64,000 nucleotides of DNA. Source: a bacterium. GTDB lineage: Bacteria; Planctomycetota; UBA1135; UBA2386. The notes beneath the pieces were generated by a model that was given only the letters and a program-made list of their open reading frames with translations, searched no databases and was not told the origin of the DNA. Shown piece after piece: positions 1 to 8,493 of the stretch; the first letter of the stretch is position 1; each line of letters starts with the position of its first letter. Location: contig JANSXC010000018.1 of assembly GCA_024743115.1 (NCBI GenBank), positions 1 to 64,000 on the forward strand, given 5' to 3'. The translations under genes were made by a program, and so were the position numbers.

Positions 1-759
1 GGTGTGTTGGTGTCGCGTGGCAGGTGGGCGGGTGGTGTAGTGTTGTTCGTGTCGTTGCCGTCGGTGTCGTCGTCGTCGTTGTTGTTGGTGTTGTTCTTGC
101 GCCCAGCGCGAGAACTCGGGCGTCGAGAACACCTCACGCTTCAGTCGGACGCACCAGTGGCACCAGTCACTGCCGGTGAAGTTGACGAGCAGCGGCCGAC
201 CGGTCTTCTTCGCTTCGGCCTGGGCGGTGGTGAGATCGGTATGCCACGTCGGTGCGCGGTTGGCCCGCAGCTCGGCGTCGACAAGCTCGGTCCAGTGCTT
301 CGCGCCGCCCCGCTCGTATCCGAGTTTGCCGAGCCTCTTGCCCGTGTGGTCGAGCAGGAGGACCGTGGGGTAGCCGCGGACGCCGTAGTGCTTCGCCAGC
401 TCGCGGTTCTGCTCCCGCTGGGCCTTGCTCTGCGTGCCTGAGCGTGGGAAGTCGATCTCGACGAGCACGACGCGGTCCCTGGCCCAGCTCGCGAACTCGG
501 GCTGCTGGAACACCTCGGAATCGAGTTTGTGACACCAGTGGCACCAGTCACTGCCCGTGAACTTGACGAGCAGCGGCTTGCTGGCGCGCTTCGGGCCGCC
601 GGCGGCAGCGGTCTTCGCGGCGGTGAAGTCCGTGGACCACGTGGGCGAACTCGGCGCCTGCTGCCCGTCGTCCTGGGCCGGCGTGGGCGATGTCAGGAGC
701 GTGCAGGTCAGGGCGGTCAGAACCCCGGTGGTGAGGAGGCGGATCGGGAAACGGTTCAT
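1..759 (-). CDS. twin thioredoxin-domain secreted protein (partial, probable frameshift near 3' edge)
   Basis: Begins at ATG 759 and runs off the window. An N-terminal signal peptide (MNRFPIRLLTTGVLTALTC…, cleavage near TPAQ) is followed by a thioredoxin-like domain with the motif GSDWCHWC, then a second copy starting again with GSDWCHWC. Both CxxC motifs are intact, so it is probably a periplasmic thiol-disulfide protein. The second copy is recognisable only to FSTPEFSRWA. After that, around bases 100-85, the annotated frame becomes Gln/Arg/His-rich with A-ending codons. The next frame instead reads Asn/Asp/Thr-rich with C-ending codons that match local usage, so a small indel (for example loss of one GC from a GCGCGC run) is suspected. 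Family assignment is firm; the exact physiological partner is unknown. Confidence 0.75.
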   Translation of the reverse strand, partial: MNRFPIRLLTTGVLTALTCTLLTSPTPAQDDGQQAPSSPTWSTDFTAAKTAAAGGPKRASKPLLVKFTGSDWCHWCHKLDSEVFQQPEFASWARDRVVLVEIDFPRSGTQSKAQREQNRELAKHYGVRGYPTVLLLDHTGKRLGKLGYERGGAKHWTELVDAELRANRAPTWHTDLTTAQAEAKKTGRPLLVNFTGSDWCHWCVRLKREVFSTPEFSRWAQEQHQQQRRRRHRRQRHEQHYTTRPPATRHQHT

Positions 760-856
760 GCGAAGGTCGAATCGGTGGGCGGCAGGAGATGCGCGCCGTG
801 TTACGCCGAAAGACCGCCGCCGTTCCGTGCTGGGTCGATCCCTTCGTGATCAGCGA

Positions 857-1954
857 TCAGTTCGCGATCAAGAAGTGACAGATGTCGCCATCCTGCAACA
901 CATAGTCCTTGCCCTCGAGCCGCAGCTTGCCGGCGTCGCGGATCGCCTTCTCGCTGTGGAACTCCATGAGGTCGCCGAATTGGTAGACCTCGGCGCGCAC
1001 GAACTTCTTGACGAAGTCCGTGTGGATGACGCCGGCCCCGATCGGTGCCGTGTCGCCCTTCTGGATGACCCACGCGCGGGTCTCTTTCTCGCCCGCGGTG
1101 AAGAACGTCTGCAGGCCGAGCAGATCGAACGTGCGTGTGATGATGCGCGAGAGCCCGGACTCCGTGAAGCCGAAGTCGGCCATGAAGGTCTCGGCATCCT
1201 CGGGAGACATGATCGCGAACTCGGCCTCGAGATCACCGCAGAGGTGCGCGACTTCGGCGCCGGTGCGTGACGCATAGTCCCGCAGCGCGGCGACGTGCTC
1301 GCTCTGCCCGTCCTGGTCGTCGTCCCCGACGTTCGCGAGGAACAGCACGGGCTTGATCGTCATGAGGAACAGTGGGTAGAGCAGCTTGTGCTCCTGCGGC
1401 GTGAACTCGGCCTGCCGCAGCAGTGTGCCGGCGTCGATCGCGGCCAGCGCCTTCTCGAACGCCGCGAGCTGCGCTTGCATCTCCTTGTCGCCCGTCCGTG
1501 CCTTCTTGCTGACGCGTTCGATGTTGCGCTGCAGGGTGTCACGGTCGGTCTGCGTGAGTTCCATCTCGACGATCTCGACGTCGGTCGCCGGATCGAGATC
1601 GCCGCTGACGTGCTGCACGCCGTCGTTCTTGAAACAGCGCACGACGTGGATCAGCGCGTCACTCTCCTTGATTGCGCCGAGGAAGCCGACGCCCATGCCC
1701 TGACCTTCACTCGACCCGGACACCAGCGCAGGGATGTCGGTGATCTGCATCTGCGCGGGGATGATCTTCTTGGTCGGAATGTGCTCGGCGATCTTCGCGA
1801 GCCGATCGTCGGGCACGTCGACCACGCCGGGCACGGGGGTGGTCGTGGAGAATTGGTTGATGCTGCGCGATTCCGCGGCGGTGCCGGTGATCGCCTGGAA
1901 AACGGTAGTCTTGCCGACGTTCGGAAGACCCAGGATGCCTGCGGTGAGTGCCAT
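857..1954 (-). CDS. ychF: ribosome-associated P-loop GTPase/ATPase YchF (OLA1 family)
   Basis: 365 residues, the usual YchF length. Walker A motif GLPNVGKTT lies at residues 9-17, followed by the switch region FSTTTPVPGVV and the G3-like DIPALVSGSSEGQGMG. A helical coiled-coil insert follows, and a C-terminal TGS domain ends with the typical EGKDYVLQDGDICHF. The family binds ATP in preference to GTP and associates with ribosomes. ATG 1954 is the only sensible start. The gene ends about 100 bp from the start of the thioredoxin-like gene on the same strand and is probably an independent housekeeping unit. Confidence 0.97.
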   Translation of the reverse strand: MALTAGILGLPNVGKTTVFQAITGTAAESRSINQFSTTTPVPGVVDVPDDRLAKIAEHIPTKKIIPAQMQITDIPALVSGSSEGQGMGVGFLGAIKESDALIHVVRCFKNDGVQHVSGDLDPATDVEIVEMELTQTDRDTLQRNIERVSKKARTGDKEMQAQLAAFEKALAAIDAGTLLRQAEFTPQEHKLLYPLFLMTIKPVLFLANVGDDDQDGQSEHVAALRDYASRTGAEVAHLCGDLEAEFAIMSPEDAETFMADFGFTESGLSRIITRTFDLLGLQTFFTAGEKETRAWVIQKGDTAPIGAGVIHTDFVKKFVRAEVYQFGDLMEFHSEKAIRDAGKLRLEGKDYVLQDGDICHFLIAN

Positions 1955-2051
1955 GGTTTCGGGGCAAACGTCATAGCGCGTAGCCGCGGCGGGCGCTGCC
2001 GCGGAACGGGCTTTTTGTGGCGCTGGTGCCGCGACCCGGCGGCGGGGTCGC

Positions 2052-5000
2052 TCAGTTGGCCATGACGACGGCCATCAGTTCGAGCAGGCTCAGCACCGCG
2101 AGGCCGCCGGACGGCAGCAGCACCGCGTCGACCATCGGGCTGCGAAGGCCGCTGAACGCGCCGGTGTCGATCTCCTTGCTGGCGGTGAGCAGGCGTTCGT
2201 GCTTGCCGAGCGTGGCCTTCGGTTCGCCCTTGGTCGAAAGCCGGGCGATGCGGCGATGCATTCGTTCGAGTGCGGCCTCGCGACTGCGCCGGGTCGCGCG
2301 CAACAGCAGGATGCCGCTGACGAACACGGCGACCGCGAGTCCGAACATCAATGCCAGGAACGGCAGCGGCCAGTGCCACGCGTCGAACGTCGAATACTGC
2401 CCGAAGGTCATCAAGGCCATGACCGCGAACGGGTACCAGAACAACCGGCCAACGGCCGTTGTGCGCTGGCACACGATGTCGATGCGGAGATGGTCGGCGA
2501 GGTCTTCGCCCTCCAGGCCGTGCTCCGCAGCGAGCTGTTCGGCGGCTTTGCCCTTCGGCCAATCGCCCGCCGCGCGCCCAAGCATGCGAACGAGTGCGTT
2601 GGACAGGCGTGCCGAGTCCGCGACACCGAGCGCGAGGAAGACGGTGAGCACTACGCTGTAGGAGCCGACGGCGAAGTCGAGCCAGTAGGCAGTGTCGCCG
2701 CGATAGGGCGGGCGCGGCGCGGGTTGCAGCAGCAGCGCGGCAGCGGAGATGGCGAACGCGAGCAGCAAGAACGGTGCGATTCGCACGAAGCGCGGCCATG
2801 CCTGGCCGAGTTCGCGATAAAGCGTCCACGACTCGGCCGGACTCGGGCTCTCGAGTTGGTCGCAGCGCCGCAGGGCGCACGCCTGCCACAGCGACCAGGG
2901 CGTGCGCGGCCACGTCGGCGTCGGGTCGTCCTTCGAGCAGAAGAAGCGGTCGCCGATGCCGGTATCGGAGTGGCGGATGCGCACGAGGCCGAGCCAGAGC
3001 ATCACCACCGCCGCTGCGCATGCACCGATGCGGACGAACTCCGTCGGCCACATGCTCACGCTCTGTGTCCAGTAGAACGGCTCGCCCTGGCGCGTGAACA
3101 GGAAGTCGGTCGCTGCGGACAGCACGAGTGCGAATAGCACGACGGTGACCAGCAGGCCCAGCACGAACAGGTGGGGCCTGGTCGTGACCGTTTCGGTCGT
3201 CAGTCGCCGCAGTTCGCGCCGAATGCGAATCGACATCAGGTAGGCGAGCACGAGCGCGAGCAGCACGAACGAGCTGCCGAGCACGATTTCGCGCGGATGC
3301 ACCGCGAAGGACTCGATCGGCGGATGGAGCGGGCTGCGAGCGATGGTCGTGGCGAACTCGATCGGGCGGGTGCGGCCGATCTCGAACACCCGCGGCGTGA
3401 TCGGTCCGAGCGCGGATTGCGGTTGGTCGCCGACGCCGGCGAGCGTCGCCAGGAAGATCGCGGATTGGTAGCTGTCGCGGAATGCGCCGGCATCGCGCTG
3501 GATCGACGGGTGGAGCTCGTGACCGAAACCCGACACGACTACCAGGTTCTGCGTGAACGGCGTGAGTTCGCTGGGCACGAGGCGCGCGTCGAGATCGGTC
3601 GTGAAGAACACGTGATCCGGAAAGCGCGGTTCGAGCGCCTGCAGGATCGCGAGCTTGTCGTAGATGTCGCTGCCGACGATGCCGATCGCGTGAAACGCAT
3701 CCTTGGCGCCACGCTCCGCGATCGTGTCGGCGAGCTGCAGCACGCGGTCGAACTGGTTGGGCCCGAACGCGTGGTTGGCGGGTAGTCCCGCGGTCGAGTC
3801 GAGCAGACTGCGGACGAGCCCCTCGACGTCCTGGCCCGGCGTATCCCGCTCGGCCGCGGAGCGGGGTGTGCTCGCGCTCGTGGCGGGCGTGATGCCGTCG
3901 ATGCCGCGGAGGTACGAGAACACCTCGACGTTGACCGTATCGGCGACCCCCTGCGCGAGCAGATCCGTTGCGCTGGTGTCGCCGCCGCGCCGGCGAGCTT
4001 CGATCGCCGCTTCGAACGTTTGTTCGAGCGTGCGCCCGTAGAGCGTGTCGCGTTCGAGGATCAGCGCGATGCGATCCTTGGTTGGGTCGACGCCGCGCAG
4101 TACGAGCTCGTCGAGCACCGCCGCCGCGAGTTCGTCGTCGGTGCAGTTGGTGCGCGAGAAGACATGGGGATTGGTGTCTGACGCGAACAGCTCCTGCAGC
4201 GTCTTCGCCGGCGGCTTCAGTTTCGCGTCTGCGCGTGCCCACGTGAGGAGATGGCGATCCGGGACCGTGGCGCGCGGTGAGAGAATCCGGGCCTTTGGCG
4301 TGAGTGCCGCGACGATCTGGTCGCGGATTGCGGCCTTGCCGCCCGCACCCTCGGGCGCGTTGCCTTGCTTGGTCTCCAGATAGTTCACGAGGAATGCGTC
4401 CGCCTGCTCCGCGACATTGCCGACCGGGTCGACGGTCACGGGCTGCTGCATCTGCAAGCGCCGGCGGTGCAGATCGGTCGCATCGAGGGCCTGCTTGAGG
4501 ATGGCACGACCGTTGTTCTTGCTCTTCGACAGTCGGTTCTTCGCGGCGGCCCAGCGCTTGCTGCTCTTCGGTGCCTTGCCGACGCGCAGCTCGACCGCCT
4601 TCTGGACCTCGTTCTCTGCGATCGGGCGCCCGGCTTCGGGGTCCGCGGCCGCTGCTCGCGCCTGTCGGCGTCCAACGAGGCTCGCGACCATCGCCGCCAG
4701 GGTGTTCGAGTTGGAGGGGCCGATGACGCGGAAGCGGATGCGCTGCTTGAGATGTTCGACTTCGGACTTGCGGGCCTTCGCCGTCGTGCCGACCACGAGA
4801 TCGGTCAGCGGTTCGCAGACGACGTGCTCGCCGCCGAGCAGCGGGTCGGAACCGAGGGCGCGCTCCGGCAGCCAGAGCACGAGCACCGCCGCGGGGGTGT
4901 CGCCCGTTCGCTCGACGAACCGCGAGTGTTCGTACCATTCGTACGGGATCGGCATCGGCTTGGCTTCGAGTCCGGCCGCGAGCACGGGCTGGAACGAGAA

Positions 5001-5465
5001 CGACCCGATGTGTTCCGTCGAACTCGGCACGAAGTCGGCCGTCATGAGCGCGGACACCACCGCGACGCGGTAGCGCCGGCGAACCTCCGAGTCCTCGGCG
5101 TAGTCGCCACCCGGGATGAACACTGGCAGGATCGTCAGTGACTGCTGCGCGACGACGGCGGGCGGGACGTCGGCCGCCGGGGGCTTCTGCGGCGGCGTGC
5201 CGACGTGTTCCCGGATGCGGTTCGTCAGATGCTTGAGCGCCTGGTCCGCGGAGCGATCGCTCTTGGCCGCGAGCACGGCCGCGAGCGGGTCCTGCCAGAG
5301 CCGGGCGTCGACGTTCTGGCCGCCGGGCAGCGCGATCCCGCCGCGGTTTGCGACGACGGGACGATGGGTGCCGACCCGATCGCTGACCACGAAGTGGCCC
5401 GTGATGGCGGACAGAACGAGAAGGGCGCTCGTGATCGGCCCCAATAGCGCGGTGCGATCGGACAT
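2052..5465 (-). CDS. large membrane protein with extracytoplasmic periplasmic-binding-like region (unknown function)
   Basis: 1137 residues. One N-terminal transmembrane helix (about residues 8-28) is followed by a long soluble region, and from about residue 730 to the end there are six or more hydrophobic helices with short loops. The central part (about 450-680) has the feel of a type-1 periplasmic-binding fold: ALILERDTLYGRTL, a GIVGSDIYDKLAILQAL segment and HVFFTTDLDARLVP. That resemblance is by eye only. No enzymatic motif or known family was recognised. A plausible reading is a sensor or receptor whose extracytoplasmic binding domain is tethered to a C-terminal membrane bundle. It lies between ychF and the acyl-CoA dehydrogenase gene, all on the minus strand but with gaps of 65-97 bp. 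Confidence 0.7.
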   Translation of the reverse strand: MSDRTALLGPITSALLVLSAITGHFVVSDRVGTHRPVVANRGGIALPGGQNVDARLWQDPLAAVLAAKSDRSADQALKHLTNRIREHVGTPPQKPPAADVPPAVVAQQSLTILPVFIPGGDYAEDSEVRRRYRVAVVSALMTADFVPSSTEHIGSFSFQPVLAAGLEAKPMPIPYEWYEHSRFVERTGDTPAAVLVLWLPERALGSDPLLGGEHVVCEPLTDLVVGTTAKARKSEVEHLKQRIRFRVIGPSNSNTLAAMVASLVGRRQARAAAADPEAGRPIAENEVQKAVELRVGKAPKSSKRWAAAKNRLSKSKNNGRAILKQALDATDLHRRRLQMQQPVTVDPVGNVAEQADAFLVNYLETKQGNAPEGAGGKAAIRDQIVAALTPKARILSPRATVPDRHLLTWARADAKLKPPAKTLQELFASDTNPHVFSRTNCTDDELAAAVLDELVLRGVDPTKDRIALILERDTLYGRTLEQTFEAAIEARRRGGDTSATDLLAQGVADTVNVEVFSYLRGIDGITPATSASTPRSAAERDTPGQDVEGLVRSLLDSTAGLPANHAFGPNQFDRVLQLADTIAERGAKDAFHAIGIVGSDIYDKLAILQALEPRFPDHVFFTTDLDARLVPSELTPFTQNLVVVSGFGHELHPSIQRDAGAFRDSYQSAIFLATLAGVGDQPQSALGPITPRVFEIGRTRPIEFATTIARSPLHPPIESFAVHPREIVLGSSFVLLALVLAYLMSIRIRRELRRLTTETVTTRPHLFVLGLLVTVVLFALVLSAATDFLFTRQGEPFYWTQSVSMWPTEFVRIGACAAAVVMLWLGLVRIRHSDTGIGDRFFCSKDDPTPTWPRTPWSLWQACALRRCDQLESPSPAESWTLYRELGQAWPRFVRIAPFLLLAFAISAAALLLQPAPRPPYRGDTAYWLDFAVGSYSVVLTVFLALGVADSARLSNALVRMLGRAAGDWPKGKAAEQLAAEHGLEGEDLADHLRIDIVCQRTTAVGRLFWYPFAVMALMTFGQYSTFDAWHWPLPFLALMFGLAVAVFVSGILLLRATRRSREAALERMHRRIARLSTKGEPKATLGKHERLLTASKEIDTGAFSGLRSPMVDAVLLPSGGLAVLSLLELMAVVMAN

Positions 5466-5530
5466 GACTCTCCGCCGCGCGAGGATGCGCGCGGGGTCGC
5501 CATGTTAACCGCTATCGGCGGGGCGGTCCG

Positions 5531-7672
5531 CTACTTCCCCTGCTCGGGTCTCGGCCGTCGCCTGGCTGCCTGCGGCTCGAACGGGTGCGCGAATGGCTGC
5601 GGCTTCACGTTCGCGAGCAGCGAGCTCCGACCCTTCTCGATGTCCTCGCCGACTGCCGCAACGAGGTCGCGGAGCCGTTCCATCTGCCAGAGGCCGAGGA
5701 GCAGCTTCGTGCCGCGAACGCGCGTCTGCAGTTGTTCACACTGCAATGCCGCGACGCTGCGCTGGCTGTCGTCGTTCTGCGTCGAGTGGTGGCAGAGTGC
5801 CAGCATCGTGACGAGTTGCTCGATGACCTTGCCGAGCCGCTGCAACGGAATCTGGGCGCGCGTGAGTTCGAGCTGGAACCAGAGGTTGATGCCGAGGTTG
5901 GCCCAGCGCAGCCAGCGCAGGCGTTGCTCCGCGAACCGGGCGTAGCCGCGGAGTCTCTGAGGCAGCAGCTGATAGCGCGGGATCCAGCTCGTCGGCAGGA
6001 TCAAGAGCGGCAGCCGCAGGACCTCGATCACCAGGTTGATCAGGATCCACGCGACGAGCTTCCAGAACGACAGGTTGGTCAGCAGGCGCCAGGTCGCGAG
6101 CATCACGCGCCGCGGTTCCGAGAAGATCGACAGCGGTGTGATGCGCAGCAGTCGTCGTTCGCGCGGGAGCGGTTTGCCGTCGTCGCCGACGTTGATCGAC
6201 TGGATCACGCCGAGCATGCCGGCCATGTAGCGGCTCGTGAACGTGTCGGTCACGTCCTTGACCATGCCCATGAGGATCAGGTCGTCCTCGCCCTCGACCA
6301 CGCCGAACACGTGCATGTTGCCGCGGGCCTCGTGCACGCGGGAACCCTTGTCGAACGAGCGACCGCCGAGCACACGTTCGCACGCGATCTGTGACTCGAG
6401 CGCGGAGGTCGCGCAGGCGGACTTCGTCAGGTCGCGCAGGCCCGCGAGGTCGACGCCCTTGCGGTCCTGTTCGAGCGACAGGTGGCTCAGCGCCCGCGAC
6501 TGCAACGCGCCGCCGAGCATGCGACCGAGATGCTGCCGCGGCAGTTCGTGCTTGCTTACGCGGCCGCCGACACCTTCGCGCGTCGTGGCGTAGTGCGCCG
6601 CGTCCGCCGCCATCATGCGCTGATAGCCCGCAGACATCGCAGCGAGCATGCAGCGGCCCATGCGCAGGCAATAGAACAGCACCTCGACACCGTCGGCCTG
6701 GATCTCTTCCTCGGCCTTCAGCGGATAGTTGTCGAAGTGCAGCCGCGAGTTGAAGTTGGCCTCGAACACGCCCGTGTTCGACGACTTGCACCAGAACGTG
6801 TGGTCCTTGCCATCGGCCTCGGTGATGTCCTGCTCCGGCAACCGCGTAACGAACAAGCCGACCTTCTTGCCGGTCTCGCCGATGCGCGCGACGATGCCGA
6901 CGAGGCCGCCGTGGATCGCGTTCGTGATCCAAAGCTTGTTGCGATCGCCGGTCGCGTGCAGCCGGAAGCCGCCGGCCGGGTCGGGCTCGACGTAGGCGCG
7001 CACCTTCTTGGCGTTGACACCGATGCCGACCTCCGTGAGGCCGAACGCCATGAGCTCGCCCTCGGCGACCAGCGGCAGGAACGTCTTTTTCTGCCCGTCC
7101 GTGCCGTAGGCCAGGAGCGACCCCGCGCCGATCGTGAGTTCGCCCGAGATCTCCACCGCGAGCGGGCCGAGGCCGTTGGCCGCGAGTTCTTCTTCGACGA
7201 GCGCCAGTTCGACGTAGGGGCCGTCGAGTCCGCCGAACTCCCCGGGCACCGTGAAGCCGTAGGCCTTCTCCGCGGCGACCGCCTGGCGCAGCTCCTTCGA
7301 GAGCTTGCCGTCGGCGGTGAACGCTTCGCCCTGCTCCAGGCTCTGCAGCGCCGCGCGGAGGATCGGTTGCCCGAGTTCGCCGCCCTTCAGCGCGGCGGCG
7401 GCACCACTCTGCAGCTCTTCGGTCTCGGGCGACGGACCGTAGATCAGCCGTTCGACGAGTCCGGTCTTGGTCGCGCCGAGCCGGACCGCGGCCTGCTTGG
7501 CGGCGTCATCGAGCGCGCCGACGTCGCGCGCGGACTCGGCGTCCCCGGCCGCGGCGAGGGCCTGGGCGGCAGTGGAGGCGGCGGAAGAGGCGGGGGGCTC
7601 TACGGTTTCGGTCGGTTCGGTCGTCACGGGCGCAGTCGGCTGAGGGCCAGCGCTGGCGATCAGCGTGGCCAC
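5531..7672 (-). CDS. acyl-CoA dehydrogenase family protein with membrane-anchoring C-terminal extension
   Basis: 713 residues from GTG 7672. After an Ala/Pro/Thr-rich leader, residues about 90-480 match the acyl-CoA dehydrogenase fold: N-terminal helical domain with FGGLDGPYVELALVEEELA, the mid-domain around MAFGLTEVGIGVN and KLWITNAIHGG, and the C-terminal helical domain ending in RGNMHVFGVVEGEDDLIL. The family oxidises acyl-CoA with FAD. A 230-residue tail follows, with a hydrophobic pair around residues 530-565 (ILINLVIEVLRLPLLILP), so the enzyme is probably membrane bound, by analogy with the large FadE-type proteins. The mid-domain motif is divergent from the usual MTEPNAGSD, so the substrate is uncertain. 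It is divergently transcribed from the peroxiredoxin gene. Confidence 0.85.
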   Translation of the reverse strand: MATLIASAGPQPTAPVTTEPTETVEPPASSAASTAAQALAAAGDAESARDVGALDDAAKQAAVRLGATKTGLVERLIYGPSPETEELQSGAAAALKGGELGQPILRAALQSLEQGEAFTADGKLSKELRQAVAAEKAYGFTVPGEFGGLDGPYVELALVEEELAANGLGPLAVEISGELTIGAGSLLAYGTDGQKKTFLPLVAEGELMAFGLTEVGIGVNAKKVRAYVEPDPAGGFRLHATGDRNKLWITNAIHGGLVGIVARIGETGKKVGLFVTRLPEQDITEADGKDHTFWCKSSNTGVFEANFNSRLHFDNYPLKAEEEIQADGVEVLFYCLRMGRCMLAAMSAGYQRMMAADAAHYATTREGVGGRVSKHELPRQHLGRMLGGALQSRALSHLSLEQDRKGVDLAGLRDLTKSACATSALESQIACERVLGGRSFDKGSRVHEARGNMHVFGVVEGEDDLILMGMVKDVTDTFTSRYMAGMLGVIQSINVGDDGKPLPRERRLLRITPLSIFSEPRRVMLATWRLLTNLSFWKLVAWILINLVIEVLRLPLLILPTSWIPRYQLLPQRLRGYARFAEQRLRWLRWANLGINLWFQLELTRAQIPLQRLGKVIEQLVTMLALCHHSTQNDDSQRSVAALQCEQLQTRVRGTKLLLGLWQMERLRDLVAAVGEDIEKGRSSLLANVKPQPFAHPFEPQAARRRPRPEQGK

Positions 7673-7806
7673 CGGTTGAGTCTTTTGGGGGCGAATATCG
7701 TGCCGCGGGGGCTTGTCGAGCGGAAGCTGGCAAACGATCCATACGGCCGATAGGTTTCAGCCCCAGATCGGGGCGCATTATTTCAGCGAGATCCCCGCGA
7801 ACATCC

Positions 7807-8409
7807 ATGACCGAAGCGACGATTCTGCAGGTTGGGCAGGAAGTGCCCGATTTCACTCTCACCACCTACGAGCCCACGACCAAGGGGTTCGGCGAGTTCA
7901 GCCTCTCGGAGGCCAAGAAGAACGGCAAGTGGACCATGCTGTTCTTCTACCCCGCCGACTACACGTTCGTTTGCGCGACCGAATTCGCTGCTCTGGCAGA
8001 GCAGCAAGAAAGGTTCGCGAAGATGGGCTGTGAGATCGTCACCGTCAGCGCCGACACCCAGTTCGTCCATCTGGCGTGGCAGCGTGAGGAGAAGGATCTC
8101 GAGGCCGTCCAGTTCCACATGGGTTCCGACCGCAACGGCGACCTCGCCAAGCAGTTCGGCATCTGGAACGGTGGCTTCTGCCTGCGCGGGACGTACCTCA
8201 TCGCGCCAAACGGCACGCTGATGAACGCCGAGGTCAACTTCCTCAACCTCGGGCGCAACATCGACGAGATCATGCGCAAGTTCAAAGCCAACATCTACCT
8301 CGGCAAGAAGCCCAGCGAGGGCTGCCCGTCGAAGTGGAAGGACGACGGTGACACGACGCTGACGCCCGGCCCGGACATGGTCGGTCGCGTGCACCAGGCG
8401 CACAACTGA
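7807..8409 (+). CDS. 2-Cys peroxiredoxin (AhpC/TSA family)
   Basis: 200 residues. The thioredoxin-fold peroxiredoxin core carries the peroxidatic cysteine in FVCATEF (Cys56) and a C-terminal resolving cysteine in EGCPSKW (Cys173), so it is a typical 2-Cys enzyme that reduces H2O2 and alkyl peroxides using a dithiol donor. The normally near-invariant Pro after the peroxidatic Cys (VCPTE) is Ala here. The gene is followed by a strong terminator and then by two TlpA-like thioredoxin-fold genes, one of which looks like a selenoprotein; a shared redox role is possible but not shown. ATG 7807 fits the family's N-terminus. Confidence 0.93.
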   Translation: MTEATILQVGQEVPDFTLTTYEPTTKGFGEFSLSEAKKNGKWTMLFFYPADYTFVCATEFAALAEQQERFAKMGCEIVTVSADTQFVHLAWQREEKDLEAVQFHMGSDRNGDLAKQFGIWNGGFCLRGTYLIAPNGTLMNAEVNFLNLGRNIDEIMRKFKANIYLGKKPSEGCPSKWKDDGDTTLTPGPDMVGRVHQAHN

Positions 8410-8428
8410 TCGCAGTTGTGTGACCGCG

Positions 8429-8464
8429 AACGGCCGCTCTCGCTTGATGCGAGGCGGCCGTTTT
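8429..8464 (+). terminator. Rho-independent terminator after the peroxiredoxin gene
   Basis: The arms AACGGCCGC (8429-8437) and GCGGCCGTT (8454-8462) are perfectly complementary. The inner arms CTCGC/GCGAG extend the stem to a 5-nt loop, and the right arm runs into TTTT at 8461-8464. A further small hairpin CACAACT/AGTTGTG (8401-8420) overlaps the stop codon. Confidence 0.9.
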
Positions 8465-8493
8465 GCGTTGAGGGCGGTGCTAAGATCGCGTCC

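Noticed and set aside
1651..4938. A 1095-codon open frame on the minus strand overlapping the large membrane protein gene
   Set aside because: It is a shadow frame of high-GC coding DNA: Arg/Pro-rich, no family features, and it covers ychF and the membrane protein, which have clear codon bias and motifs in their own frames.
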